From contig JANUWI010000001.1 of the NCBI GenBank assembly GCA_025504975.1, positions 2,914,001 through 2,978,000 of the forward strand: a stretch of 64,000 bases of DNA, in the 5' to 3' direction. This document shows, piece by piece, positions 27,900 through 40,954 of this stretch. Each line of letters opens with the position of its first letter. Position 1 is the stretch's first letter. This stretch comes from Plenodomus lindquistii. Taxonomy: Eukaryota; Ascomycota; Dothideomycetes; Pleosporales; Leptosphaeriaceae. The notes under the pieces were generated by a model. It saw only the letters and a program-made list of their open reading frames with translations. It was not told the DNA's origin and ran no database searches. The position numbers and the translations under genes were made by a program.

Positions 27900-30800
27900 A
27901 CTATTTAATCTAGAACTAACTCCCCTTCTACTACTAGTAGTATTAGAACGTATTTAGTTTATTAGTAGTAGAGAAACTACTAGAATACTAACTATATAAC
28001 TATAAAATTATTTTAAATAAACCTCTACCTAATAACTTTAGCTCTCTATATAAGTAAAACACTAAAGACTTAAAAGCTATTAAAAAGTACGTCTAGAAGA
28101 ATTTATAGAAAGGATTTATAGAGACTAGTTATAGCTTTTTTACTTTCTCTATTCTTTATATCTGTAAACCTAATAAGTTGCTCTATATCTATATTAACTA
28201 CTATAAATTTAACTAGCTTACCTAAAAAAACGTCTATCTAATTCTAAAAATAGATAACTTACTAATTTGCTTAAGTAAAGCTAAAATTTTTACTAAGTTT
28301 AATATCTAAGCAGCCTTTAATAAAATCTAGATAGATTTAAAGTCTAAAAAATATACTACTTTCTATACCTACTACAGATTATATAAGTATAAAGTACTTT
28401 TTTTTAGTCTCTATAATAGCCTCTCTACCTATTAAAGGTATATAAATAATATACTTATAGATTACTTAGATAATTTCTATATTACCTACTTAGATAATAT
28501 TTTTATCTACTCTAAAAACGTCTAGAGCTACTAATAACATGTTAAGCTTGTTCTAGAAAAACTATAAAAAGTAGAACTATAAGTAGTAATTAAAAAAAGT
28601 AAATTCTATATTACTTAAACTAAGTATTTAGAATATATTCTAACTAACTAAAGAATAGAGGTAGATCTAGAAAAAGTAGAAGTACTCTATAACTAGGTCT
28701 AACCTACTACTATAACAGGTATTAAGTCTTTTCTAAAGTTTACTAGATTCTATAGATAATTTATCTCTAAATTTTTATAAGTAGCTAAGCCTATAATAGC
28801 TCTATAAAGTCCTTTAACTCTATTTATATAGACTAAAAATTACTAAAATAGCTTTAAAAAGCTAAAGTCCTTGCTTCTAGCAATTCTAGTTCTATACTAC
28901 TTTAATTCTAATTATAATATAAAACTAGAAACTAATACCTTAAATAGAGTAGTAGCTAGAATTATGTTTTAAAAATACCTAGATAGTAAATAGTACTCTG
29001 TAGCCTTCTATAGTAAAACACTTATAGAAGTAGAGTTTAATTAGAAGATATATAATAAAAAACTATTTACTATTATTACTACTTTTAAAAAATAGAAAGC
29101 TAAACTAACTTTAGTTTAGTACTAAGTCTAAGTATATACTAATTATTAATCTTTAGAGTACTTTATAAGTATAAAGGTTCTAAATTAATAATAAGCTAAC
29201 TAGGCTAAGCTTATAGCCTTTTTTAACTTCTAAATTAAATATACTCTAGGCAAAAGTAATAAACGCGCAGATATTTTTAGTTAATAAAAATAAAATATAT
29301 AGGATTTTAAAGTAATCTAGTAAAATAATTACTTTTTAGTTTTTTTTAATCTAGCTAGGTTATATAGCTATATTAACTCTAAACTAGTAAAGTAATACTT
29401 AGAGTCCTCTTTATAAGCAACTATTACTTTTTTCTAACTAACTCTAATAATATTACTAGATTTTTTAAAGCTAATAGAAACTCTATTAAAAGAGAACTAA
29501 TAGTTTTTTAAAAAAGAACGCTTTTTACTACCTTTCTAGTATTAGATAGATAATAGATTTCTTCTTTATAGTAACTGCTTTTACGTTCTTCTAGACTTAC
29601 TACTCTATATATAACTTATTAGAGAGGTATATAATTAAATATTAATAGTTTATTCTAGTACTATAAAAACTTACTAGTTATTTATATAATAATATTACTA
29701 GAAAAGAATAGAAGCTACCTGTAAACAGTATGTGCGTAACTACGTTATTTACTAAAAATTTTATCTAAAATAAATCTAAATCTAAAGGTTTTTTTACTTT
29801 TTACTAATTCTAGAGAAACTTATATAATATTTTATAATAGACTTTAAATCCTTCTCTAAAAACTAACACAGCTATAATTAGATTCTAGTAATTATTAATT
29901 AATTTTTTAAGTAAATAATTATAATACTGTACTATAAAATAATAGACGCCTAAAGCTTTATTTAATTATTTATATAATAGGTATATTAGTTTAAATATAC
30001 TTCTAAAAGTATTATCTCTAACTATAGAGCCTAGTTTATTTTCTAATTCTAGTCTAAATTCTACTAGATTATAGATATTAAAATATAACTCTCTACTACC
30101 TATTATAAATAAACTAATAGCTAAACTAAAATTATAAATAAGTATATTAACTAATATCTATAGCTGTTTATAATATACTACTAAAATAACTAGAGTAAAC
30201 TCTTTCTATTTATAGACTAAGCCTAGATAACGTTTCTACACGCGTTAATAGAAATAGCCCTGTACTAGCTTCTATATAGTTCTAAACTCTAATAGAGCTA
30301 GAACTAGCACTACTTAAAAGTAGCTAATTCTATTAAGAAACTTAACTACTAGAAGGCTTATAATCTAGCTATTTAAATATATAACGTTTAGAAATAAGCT
30401 AAAAAAAATATAGAAAAGATATAAAACTAAATGCGTTTTACTATTAACGCCTACTAATATTCTATTAACTAGAGAATTAGAGATAAAGTCTATCTCTTTA
30501 CTACTAACCTAGCGACTATAAAATATAGCTAAAAGTTATCTAAACTATAGAAAAGTCCTTTTAAAGTTTTTAAATAGGTTAGGTATTTCTATAGACTTAA
30601 GCTTTTTTTAAGCTTTAAAATATATAACGTGTTCGCATCTAACGTTTTTAATAAAAATTCTAATAACCTTCTACTAGAATAAAAGGCTTTAAAGCTACTA
30701 GCTACCCCTATATAAAGCGTAGAGAAGTAGAAAGTTAAAAAAAATTTTACTAGTAAGCTTACTTAAAATAAGCTAAAATATAAAGCTAGCTAGATAGAAT

Positions 30801-30910
30801 ATAATCTAGACCTAATCTAGTATCTAGCCTTTAATTTTATAGGCTTTTTTTATAAACTACAAGACTTCTACTAGAAGTATTCTAATTATTTAGAACCTCT
30901 CTAGGCACTA
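27900..30910 (+). pseudogene. Gyp-B pol remnant (RT, RNase H, integrase, chromodomain-like)
   Basis: RT begins at about 28040, with a LKAIKKYV block, then YxDD at 28487-28498 read as YLDN. RNase H is legible at about 28900-29280 (KYTLGKS-type end). Integrase runs from about 29450 to beyond 30290 and is followed by DKVYLF, KLSKLWKSPFKVF and FKIYNVF, the C-terminal block of fungal Gypsy integrases. At about 30720-30900 a LKYKAS, FNFIGFFYKLQDFY tail matches the chromodomain-like ending of many ascomycete Gypsy polyproteins. The uninterrupted frame order here is what shows where Gyp-A and Pogo-C inserted in the sister copy. Confidence 0.82.
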
Positions 30911-32135
30911 TACAGATAGCTTTAGATATAGAAAAAAAAGTAAAAGATATATTATAGTTAGTAAATAATTATATTTTATAAATTTAATAGTTTTTCTATT
31001 ATTAATATATAAAAATTATAGCTAATATATAAAACTAGTATATAGCCTTTACTAATAAAACTTTTAGCCTAGTAAGCTAACTATTATAGATAGGTATAGA
31101 AGCTTTTTAAAACCTATCTATTTACTACTATAACTTTTTAACTTCTATTTTACTATTAGAGGCGTTACGCATTTTACCTAATTTAGAGTTTTTAGCGCTT
31201 TTACGCTTTAAAAACTTTCTATTAGGCCTATAAATAGGCCTGCGTTTTTTTTTACTACTAGAAAAACCTAGAGCTTTTTTAGAAGGAGCGGCAACTAAAG
31301 TTACTATATTTTTCTAGAGAAGCTGTATTTTCTAGCGTAAGTCTAAAACTTTTTTATATAAACTTTAAAACTTTTTCTATTATATATAGTAGCTTACTAG
31401 TATTATATTAGTTATGCTAAAGCTAGTAACCTACGTAGTTACTATCTATACTATAGAAACTAATATTTTTATAGCTAAGCTAGCTGCAGCTTTTATATCT
31501 ACTAGCTTAGCTTTAAACTTTTTTACTTTATTTTTATTAGCTAGTATAGCCTATATAGTAAAGCCTTTAAAATTATAGAGCGCTGCTATAATTTAGTTAT
31601 ATTCTAGTCCTATATATATAGGCACCTAAAAAGGTTAAAAAAAGCTTTAAACTAGTAAAAAATAATAGTTATTTACTAGTTTATATTTTTTATTTAGAAA
31701 TATATAATAAGCACACTTTTTTAAGCCTACTAATTTAAATAAATATATAAAATTAAATTTACTATAGAACTAGGCCTAGATAGAGCGCAAGTAAAAAACC
31801 TAATAGGCTAAAAAATATATACCTAGAGATATAGAAATAGGCATTTTTATAAAAGCTATTTAGTATTAGTATTAAAGGTAACAATAAGTAGTAATAGAGT
31901 ATATATAATAGAAGTATAGAGTATAAAAAGTAAAAAAAAATTATAATATTTAAAAAATTATTATATTCTACTAGAGTAACTACTAGATTTAGTAGTTATT
32001 ATAATAATTATTAATAAATAGTAAATAGAAAGTTATATTTATTTTAATAAAATAATAATTCTAGAATAGACTCTATATAGAGGTTATACAGAGGACACTT
32101 AGATATAAAACTATCTAATTTAAAAAAGGGGGTAA

Positions 32136-32552
32136 TATAATAAAGCTATATTCTATTATAATAATAACCTTTAGCTATAGAAGCCTTTTTATAAACTACC
32201 TCTATCTTTCTCTATATAAGCTTATTAAAAATAGAAGACTATACTAATCTCTACCTAAACTACCTCTATACTACATCTAGTCTAGATTCTATAAAAATCT
32301 TTATTTTACTATTACCTACATGCTAATATAGCAGAGGAAAAAAAAGAACTCTATAAAGGCCTAGAACTACTACTAAGTTCTACTCTATATAGCTTGCTTT
32401 TTTAATAGAACTATAAAAGTATAATTTTCTTATCCTTTTATATAAAACTTATAAAAATATAATTTATTTAGCTTTTTAATCTGCGCGCATTTCTATATGC
32501 CTTTAAGCTAATTTAGACGCTTTTTAGCACTTTATATTCTTAAGCTATTATA
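32136..32552 (+). repeat. Gyp-B 3' LTR
   Basis: This is the 417-bp partner of 25046-25462. Its terminal TG has become TA. GTAAA follows as the target duplication. Confidence 0.92.
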
Positions 32553-34003
32553 GTAAAAAAGTCTATAAAAGTTATTATAAACTTTAAAAAATATAATTAG
32601 CTAGACTTTATTTATCTAGATAATTATAAATAAATTACTATTATTTAAAGTATATATAGTTTAAAAAATATAACTTTATTTTTAATTATTAATAGAAAAC
32701 GCGTATATATCTCTATATAGTATAAAAAAACTAGTATTTTTTATAACTAAAAACTATTAGTTTTTAAAAATAGCTAGATAAATAACGCGTTTAAACTAGA
32801 GTAGTTAAACTACTTTAATATATATATAAAAGTATAAAAAATAAAAGTATACTAGTTACTAATTTTAAATAGCTATAAAAGCTACTTTAACTAAAAGTTT
32901 AAAAACTACTATATAGAGAATAAAATTCTAATATATTATATACCTACTTATTTATTGTATATTCTCTAGCTATTTAATATAGTATATTTTTTATTATTAA
33001 AGCGTAAGTATTTCTAACGCGTGTAAAATTTAGTATAGTAATATATTTTTTATATTAATAAAAAAAGCGTTTTTCTAGCTTTTAAAAACATATTTTTTAA
33101 TATGTTTATAGTTAATAACTATTTAAAAGCTTTTAAAGTATTAGAGCTAGTTTTTACTAATACGTAGGTAGTATAAGATTATATTAATTTCTAGATATAT
33201 ACTCTATTTTAACTCTTTTTACTAGTAAATCTATAGTAATTTTAAACTCTAAGTAATATTTATAAATTTAGATTTTAGTTAAAGTTTATATATAAATTTT
33301 TTATTTAGTTACCTATTACTATATAAACTAGTTGTTTATAGTTTATAAAAAAAGCTAAACTAATATTATACTAAAACCCTTTTTTAAAACCTATAACTAT
33401 AAATCTATAAAGTAATTAGTAGAGATAATAAAAAAAAATGTAAAAAAAAAATCTAGTAAAAAAGTACTTTTAATTATAGTACTAGATTATAGGCTACTAT
33501 AGCTTTAATTATAGTACTTAATCTATTAAAATATATATATAATAGTAGTAGTTAAATATCTTTTTAACTAGGTATTTAATACTATAGTAATTATAAAAAA
33601 ACTAGATATAACCCTTATATATACTAGAAAAATTTAGAAAATACTTTTAAATTAAATATAAACTTTATAGTAGTAGAGTTAGATATTAATAGTAATAATA
33701 ATAATAATTAAAAATATAGAATTTATAATACTAAAAAAAAGTAGCTAGCTTAATAGTATAGCTAGTTTAGTAGTATAATATATTATACTATATTTTAACT
33801 TTAATATAAATATATATATCTATTTATTTTATTTTTAGTTAAATATTTTATATATACCTAAAGTTATAATTTATATTAGAAATTAAATTATAGCTATATA
33901 CTAGTAGTACTATACTACTATCTATACTATTATAGAAATAGCTAGATATCCTTTTATAGTATATATAAAGTTTTATAAAATATTATTTATTATAAATATA
34001 CTA

Positions 34004-35754
34004 ATGTATTCTACTACTAAACTAGCTATACTACTAAACTAGCTACTTTTCTTTAGAATTATAAATACTATATTTTTAATTATTATTATTATTACTATTA
34101 ATATTAGACTCTACTACTATAGAGTTTATATTTAATTTAGAAATACTTTCTAAACTTTTTTAGTATAAATAAGTGTTATACCTAGTTTTTTTATAATTAC
34201 TATAATATAAAATACCTAGTTAAATAAATACTTAACTACTACTACTATATATATATTTAAATAGATTAGGTAGTATAGTTAAAGCTATAGTAGACTATAA
34301 TTTAGTATTTTACTTAAAAGTACCTTGTTATTAGATTTTTTTAGCTTTATTTATAAACTATAAAAAGCTAGTTTATATAGTAATAAATAACTAAGTAAAA
34401 AATTTATATATAAATTTTAACTAAAACCTAAATCTATAAATATTACTTAGAGTTTTAGATTACTATAGATTTAGTAGTAAATATAGTTAAAATAGAGTAT
34501 ATATTTTAAAATTAATATAATCTAGTACTACCTACGCGTTAATAGAGACTAGCTCTAATACTTTAAACGTTTTTTAATAGTTATTAACTTTAAATATATT
34601 AAAAAATACGTTTTTAAAAGCTAAAAAAAAGCTTTTTTTATTAATATAAAAAATATATTAGCGTGCTAAATTTTATATATACTAGAAATACATACGCTTT
34701 AATAGTAAAAAATATACTATATTAAATAGCTAGAGAATATAGAATAAATAGGTAGATATATAGAGTATTAGAATTTTATTTTTTATATAGTAGTTTTTAA
34801 ATTTATACTTAGAATAGCTTTTATAGCTATTTAAAATTAGTAACTAGTATATTTTTACTTTTTATACTTTTATATACATATTAAAGTACTTTAACTACTT
34901 TAGCCTAAATATATTATTTATTTAGCTATTTTTAGAGAGTAATAATTTCTAGTTATAAAAAATACTAGCTTTTTTATACTATATAGAGATATATACATAT
35001 TTTTTATAGATAATAAAAAATAAAATTATATTTTTTAAAAAATATATACTCTAGATAATAGTAATCTACTTATAATTATTTAGCTAAATATAGTCTAGCT
35101 AATTATATTTTTTAAAATTTATAGTAACTTTTATAAGTTTAATTACGCCTTTATAGAATTTAGTTTTATTAAAATTATAGATATTATTATTCTAGATACT
35201 ATACTTAGCTTTTATTCTATCTATAAATTTAAACTATATACTAATAATCTCTAGATTTTTCTATTTTATTTTCTACCTATTTTTTATTTAGTTAAAAGCT
35301 ATTTTAAGCTTATCTAAACGTATTATACACTTTTTAGCCTAGTATTTACCTATAGGTTTTCTATTACGTACCTCTAGTATTTTATTAGCTATATTTTCTA
35401 CTTTATATAGCTAGAGAGTAAGCTTTTATAAATTAAAATTAAAAATATATTAGATAATTATCTACTTTTTAGTAGTAATAAATTTCTAGTAATTAGATTA
35501 AATTTTAGTATATAAAGTAGTTTTATTAATCTAATTAGATAGCCTTTAATAATTAACTTTAAAAGCTAAAGTAGTAGCCTATTAGCTTTTAAATTAGCTA
35601 GCTTTAAAAGTAAAATAAGTAAATTATTATTAGCTTTTAGCTTAAATTAATATTATATTACGTTAATAAAGTATATTAAATAGAGTATTATATTTATAAT
35701 ACTAAAAAAAAATAGCTAGTTTAGTAGTTTAGCTAGTTTAGTAGTAGAATATAT
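34004..35754 (-). mobile_element. Pogo-C copy 3 (reverse)
   Basis: This reverse-oriented Fot1/pogo-like transposon is about 1751 bp, flanked by TA (34002-34003 and 35755-35756). The 3' inverted repeat with its short ATT run is at the left (34004-34110) and the 5' one at the right (about 35690-35754). The transposase remnant is read on the minus strand; the segment near 34930-35000 is the reverse complement of 15810-15900. It is slightly shorter than the others, so it has internal deletions. Confidence 0.85.
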
Positions 35755-36068
35755 TATACCTATTACTTTAATAGATGTATTTTTCTAGTAGTAGTAGCTA
35801 TTTTAATCTAGTTTATATTTTTTATAAGCTATTTATATTTTAGTAATAGATAAGTTTTTTAACTACTACTACTAGCACTACGCTAATCTATTATATAGTT
35901 TAAAAATTATAAAAGATTTTTAGAGTTACTTTATATATATTTACTATACTTTAAAGTTTATACTATTATACTAGAGTTTAGATAGCTTAGTTGTTTTATA
36001 TATTTTTACTAATATCTATTAATATATTTCTAATCTAGAAGGTTTTATATTATAGATAAAGTACTATA

Positions 36069-37914
36069 ATATATTCTACTAGTAAATAAGTTAACTTAGT
36101 AAGCTAGTTAAAATCTACTAAGCTTTATACTTATTCTATTACTCTACTATAGACTAATAACGTTATAAGCTACTAATATAGAATAAAAATAGAATATAGC
36201 TTACTATCTAAACTTATAAAGCTAGCTAATATAAAAGCTATTAAACTATAGCTATAGCTTTTAACGTTAATTAATATAGACTTTTTAAATAGATTAATAA
36301 AATTACTGTATACTTTTAAATTTAATCTAACTACTAGAAGCTTACTACTACTAAAAAGTAAATAATTATTTTATATATTCTAACTTTAATTAATAAAAGC
36401 TTACTCTCTAGCTATATAAAGTAGAAAATATAGCTAATAAAATACTAGAGGTATGTAATAGAATACCTATAGGTAAATACTAGGCTAAAAAGTTTATAAT
36501 ACGTTTAGATAAGCTTAAAATAGCTTTTAACTAAATAAAAAATAGGTAGAAAATAAAATAGAAAGATCTAGAGATTATTAGTATATAGTTTAAATTTATA
36601 GATAGAAAAAAAGCTAAGTATAGTATCTAGAATAATAATATCTATAATTTTAATAAAACTAAATTCTAAAAAGGCGTAATTACACTTATAAAAGTTATTA
36701 TAAATTTTCAAAAATATAATTAGCTTAACTATATTTAGCTATATAATTATAAGTAGATTACTATTATCTAAAGTATATATTTTTTAAAAAATATAATTTT
36801 ATTTTTTATTATCTATAAAAAATATGTATATATCTCTATATAGTATAAAAAAGCTAGTATTTTTTATAACTAGAAATTATTACTCTTTAAAAATAGCTAA
36901 ATAAATAATATATTTAGGCTAAAGTAGTTAAAGTACTTTAACACGTATATAAAAGTATAAAAAGTAAAAATATACTAGTTACTAATTTTAAATAGCTATA
37001 AAAGCTATTCTAAGTATAAATTTAAAAACTACTATATAAAAAATAAAATTCTAATACTCTATATATCTACCTATTTATTCTATATTCTCTAGCTATTTAA
37101 TATAGTATATTTTTTACTATTAAAGTATAAATACTTTTAGCGCGTGTAAAATTTAGTATACTAATATATTTTCTATATTAATAAAAAAGGCTTTTTTCTA
37201 GCTTTTAAAAACGTATTTTTTAATATATTTATAGTTAAAAACTATTAAAAATTTTTTTAAGTATTATAGCTAGTTTTTACGAACACGTAGGTAGTACTAG
37301 ATTATATTAATTTCTAGATATATACTTTATTTTAACCCTCTCTACTAGTAAATATATATAGTAATTTAAAACTCTAAGTAATATTTATAAATTTAAGTTT
37401 TAGTTAAAATTTATATATAAATTCTTTATTTAGTTACCTATTACTATATAAGCTAGCTTTTTATAGTTTATAAATAAAGCTAAACTAATACTATTCTAAA
37501 ATACTTTTTTTTAAACCTATATTTATAAAGTTAAAAAGTAATTAGTAGTAATTTTAAAAAGAAAAAGTATAAAAAAAGTAGATCTAATATAAAAATACTA
37601 TTAAATATAGTACTAGATTATAAACTACTATAGCTATATCTACTCTATTTACTTTTTTAAAATATACGCGTAGTAGTAGTAGTTAAATACCTATTTAATT
37701 AGAACTCTAGTACTATAGTAACTATAAAAGGACTAGGTATAATACTTATATATACTAGAAAAGTTAAAAAAGTACTTTTAAATTAGATATAAGCTTTATA
37801 GTAGTAGAGTCTAATATTAATAGTAATAATAATAATAATTAAAAATATAGTATTTATTATACTAAGCTATTTTAACTAGCTTACTAGGTTAACTAGCTTA
37901 CTAGTAGAATATAT
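36069..37914 (+). mobile_element. Pogo-C copy 4
   Basis: This 1846-bp transposon is flanked by TA (36067-36068 and 37915-37916) with inverted repeats at about 36069-36130 and 37845-37914. The terminal repeats carry a different set of mutations (TAGTTAACTTAG-type core) from copies 1 to 3. The transposase remnant spans about 36480-37120 on the plus strand. It lies in Rep-E, about 300 bp downstream of copy 3 and in the opposite orientation. Confidence 0.87.
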
Positions 37915-38544
37915 TAAAAGTTATTTAAAGTTACTGTATATAAAACTTATAATAACTTTTATATACTTTTACTACTATACTATATATTAAAGGCCTATTT
38001 TAATAGAGATACTACTATTTAGTAGAAATATAATAGTAATTTAAAAGAACTATATATAGTATAGTAGTTTTAATAGAGTATAGAAAAAGTAGTATACTAA
38101 TATAGTATATAATTAATAGCTAGACTAAATAAAATACTAGTAATATAATTAATATAAAGTAATATATATTAGTAAAAACATAATATATAAGTCTAGTACT
38201 AATAAATAGTATTTATAACATATATATTAGTATATAAAGTATAGAAAAGGTATAGTATATAGTTTATAACTTAAAAAAATAGAATTTAAGTAATATAATT
38301 AATATATAACATTATTAGTTTATATAAATAGAATGTATAAATAAATTAAATTAAAGACTTTTAGTTTAGTATATAATACGTAAATGTTTAGTTATATATC
38401 TAGAATAAAATTACTATAGTAAATAAAGTTAATTTAGTTAGAAACTAGTTAAATATAAACTACTAAGTTAAAATACTTTAATATTTATATATAATTATAG
38501 TTACTAGATTACTATAAAAAGTTTTTTTTTTAAAATTATCTATA

Positions 38545-40037
38545 GATAAAAAAAATGTTATTTAAAAGTTTAAAAATAGAAATAGTACGCTTGAATAAAC
38601 ATAGCTTTTTAAAAATATAAAAAAAGGCTTTAGAGAGTAATCTAGTTAACAAGTAATATTAATAAATTCTAAAGATATTAGTAGAGAATAGAAGTAAATC
38701 TAAAACTAGTATTAAATAAATTCTTTTTTTAGTTTGATTTATTTTAGCCTATAGAGCTACTAATTTAGCGTATAGCTAGGCTGTTATTTCTATAGTATTA
38801 TTAGAAATTATAGTTAGTTAACTTTTTAGTTCTACTTAAATAGGTTTAGCTTTAGTTTAATTCTAGTTATTTCTTAATTAGCTAGTATTAGTTATTTTTT
38901 TAATTTTAATTATTTAATAAGTTTATAAACTTTATATAAAAGCTAGTTATTTTCTATTATCTTTTTAAAAAATAAAATTTATTTTATATTAATAAAAATA
39001 GGTATTAGCTTTACTTTTAATTCTAGTAGATTATTAGTAGTCTCTAAATCTCTATTTTAGTACTATCTAATATAACTTTTCTAAAAGTAATCTAAGCTAG
39101 TAATACTATAGAAGTTTAAACCTATAACCTTTAGTTAACTATAAATCTTTTAAATGTAGTTTTAAAATTATTAATACATTTATTAGTATTAATTAAATCT
39201 AGAATCTAAAAGGTTTTAGAGGCTAGTTAACTAAAAGATTTAAATATTCTTTTTAAATAAATTAATAATATTATATAGACTATTACTAGTAAAAAAACCT
39301 TTTTTATAATATAATAGTTTAATAATATAAAGTACTAAAAAGTATTAATATTAGTTTAAAAGTATATAATTATATATATAAATTAAAAGACTAGAAAATT
39401 TATATTTTAATAGGCTTTATATAAAAGAATAAAGAATTCATACTATTATAATTCTATTAAATAGGTAAACTATATAGAATAGAATTTAAAAATAGTTCTA
39501 TACTTTTATAGAGTTCTTTTTCTTCTAATATAATACTAGTTAGAATATTACTATAATAGATAATATAAATAGAATAGATTAATTAGATAGATAGATAAAA
39601 ATATTATTTAGAAATTAAAAATAGATAAATTATTACCTTTTTATTCTTTTAACTCTAGTAGGCTTTATACTCTACTTTTTACTTCTTTCCTATATATTTA
39701 TAGAACTTCTACTCTAAAGTAAAGAGCTAAAGGCCTCTATACTTTAGTATAGAGTATAATAGCCCTTTTTAGTCTATAATAACTCTTTATAGGCAATTCT
39801 AGTTTAAATAGTAAAAAAGCTATCTAAAGACCTAAAATCTACTATATTAGTATATAGGTAATAGTAAAGTAGAAATTTCTATAGAATTTAAATTTAGTAT
39901 AGTATAAAAAGGGTTTAGATAGAAATTAGTATACTTTTCTATTTTTAATTAGTTTATATAAATAAAAATAAAAGTAGCTTATAAAAAAGCTTTTATAGTT
40001 AGAGGTTATTATTACAATAGAATATAGCTTTATTATA
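38545..40037 (-). mobile_element. Gyp-B 5' fragment (reverse) with a disrupted LTR
   Basis: This is a reverse Gyp-B piece comprising the gag start and 5' LTR, collinear with about 2105-3256. The LTR spans 39310-40037, 728 bp instead of 417 bp, because of a roughly 314-bp insertion at 39527-39840. Rep-E ends immediately to the left (about 38530). The rest of the element is missing, so this is a truncated copy. Confidence 0.8.
39527..39840. mobile_element. 314-bp insertion inside a Gyp-B LTR
   Basis: In all other Gyp-B LTRs the T-rich run is followed directly by the CTGTATTAG-like segment. Here about 314 bp of unrelated DNA lies between TTCTTCT and ACTATATTAG. It has no frame that I can read and no clear terminal inverted repeats. 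A small internal inverted repeat (GCCTCTATACTTTAG with CTATACTCTAC) is visible around 39670-39760. It could be a MITE, a solo LTR piece or captured DNA. Confidence 0.6.
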
Positions 40038-40952
40038 TTACTAAAGTATTCTATTTATTTTAACTATTTTTATTAGTAGTTTAGTTACTTTAGAATTAGG
40101 TATTTTATTTACTACTAGCTTTAACCTTTTTAGTTTTAAAGCTTAGTTTTTTCTAGCTAGTTTTTTTTCTATATAATTCTTTTAATAAAATATATAAGTA
40201 GAATTACTTATTATATAATTTAAATTACCTACTATATAGCTAAAGTTATTTACTATATAGCTAACTACTAGGCTATAGTAATAAAAAAGTAGTATAGTTT
40301 AAATTAAAAATAGCTATTTTATTTAAACTTTCTAAGCTATACTTTATTATCTATTTAAATATAATAATAGCTATCTAGCGTATACTTTTACTATATTATT
40401 TACTTCTAAAGATTAAAAGTTTCTATTAACTACTATATACTTTAGCTATTAATAGTATTACTAAACTATTTTTAATAGAAAATATTTATATGAAAATTTC
40501 TAATAATTAAGGCTAGTAAGCCTATTAATATAGAATTAATAATATTTTTTATATATAAGTAGTAAAAAATTAAATACTTAAGTTTAATAAAATAATAGGT
40601 ATTTTTAGAATTAAAAGTATTAAAAACTCTTTTTACTATAATAAAGTCTATTTAGCTAATATAATACTTTATATAAATCTTTAAATTTTTTATAACTACT
40701 ATAATCTATAGTATAGATACTAAAATTAAAGTTATACTATTATTTTAGGTATTTATAGCTAAAATAGTAAAGCCTATTTAATTAGAAAAATTAAAAATAG
40801 TAGCCTAGCTATAGTCTAAAAACTCTAGCTACACTATAAAGCTATTAAAAACTAGTATTAGCTAAATAAAAGTGCTATTCTATAAAATATTAATACCTAC
40901 TATATAAAAATTACTTTAGGTAGCTAGATTATTAGCTAATATATAAAATAAC
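40038..40952. other. Unclassified AT-rich stretch
   Basis: RIP-type sequence lies between the Gyp-B fragment and the next Pogo-C. I recognise no motif, tandem array or copy elsewhere in the window. It is probably an old transposon remnant. Confidence 0.5.
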
Positions 40953-40954
40953 TA

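Larger units (their letters stand above)
25046..32552 (+). mobile_element. Gyp-B: complete Ty3/Gypsy element
   Basis: This is a structurally complete 7507-bp LTR retrotransposon with two 417-bp LTRs and a RTAAR target duplication: ATAAG at 25041-25045 and GTAAA at 32553-32557, which differ only by G/A. The empty site in Pogo-C copy 1 is GTAAT at 15671-15675. A polypurine tract with five G (about 32125-32135) precedes the 3' LTR. Gag with a zinc knuckle, pol and a chromodomain-like tail are legible but full of stops. Many sites keep more C and G than in the other copies, so it is the youngest or least mutated Gyp-B here. It is nested in Pogo-C, which is nested in Rep-E. Confidence 0.92.
24433..33783 (+). 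mobile_element. Pogo-C copy 2, split by a complete Gyp-B
   Basis: This Fot1/pogo-like transposon is flanked by TA (24431-24432 and 33784-33785) and inserted in Rep-E; the empty site in the other Rep-E copy is TA at 57708-57709. Removing Gyp-B (25046-32552) and one 5-bp target duplication leaves about 1839 bp, in line with the other copies. The inverted repeats at about 24433-24500 and 33715-33783 pair. The transposase remnant begins before the insertion and resumes at 32558, with the same LLILNSYKSYF block near 32860-32895. Confidence 0.88.
23300..38530 (+). mobile_element. Rep-E copy 1, split by three Pogo-C insertions
   Basis: This is an unclassified repeat, homologous to 56490-60440. Its pieces are 23300-24432, 33784-34003, 35755-36068 and 37915-38530. 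They are separated by Pogo-C elements (24433-33783, 34004-35754 and 36069-37914), each flanked by TA. The first piece has degenerate versions of the 42-bp and 25-bp tandem repeats of copy 2. Compared with copy 2 it lacks about 1.25 kb at the second insertion point and about 0.3 kb at the third. I see no transposase, RT or LTR pair, so its class is unknown. The left edge abuts the Copia flank and the right edge abuts a reverse Gyp-B fragment. Confidence 0.75.
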
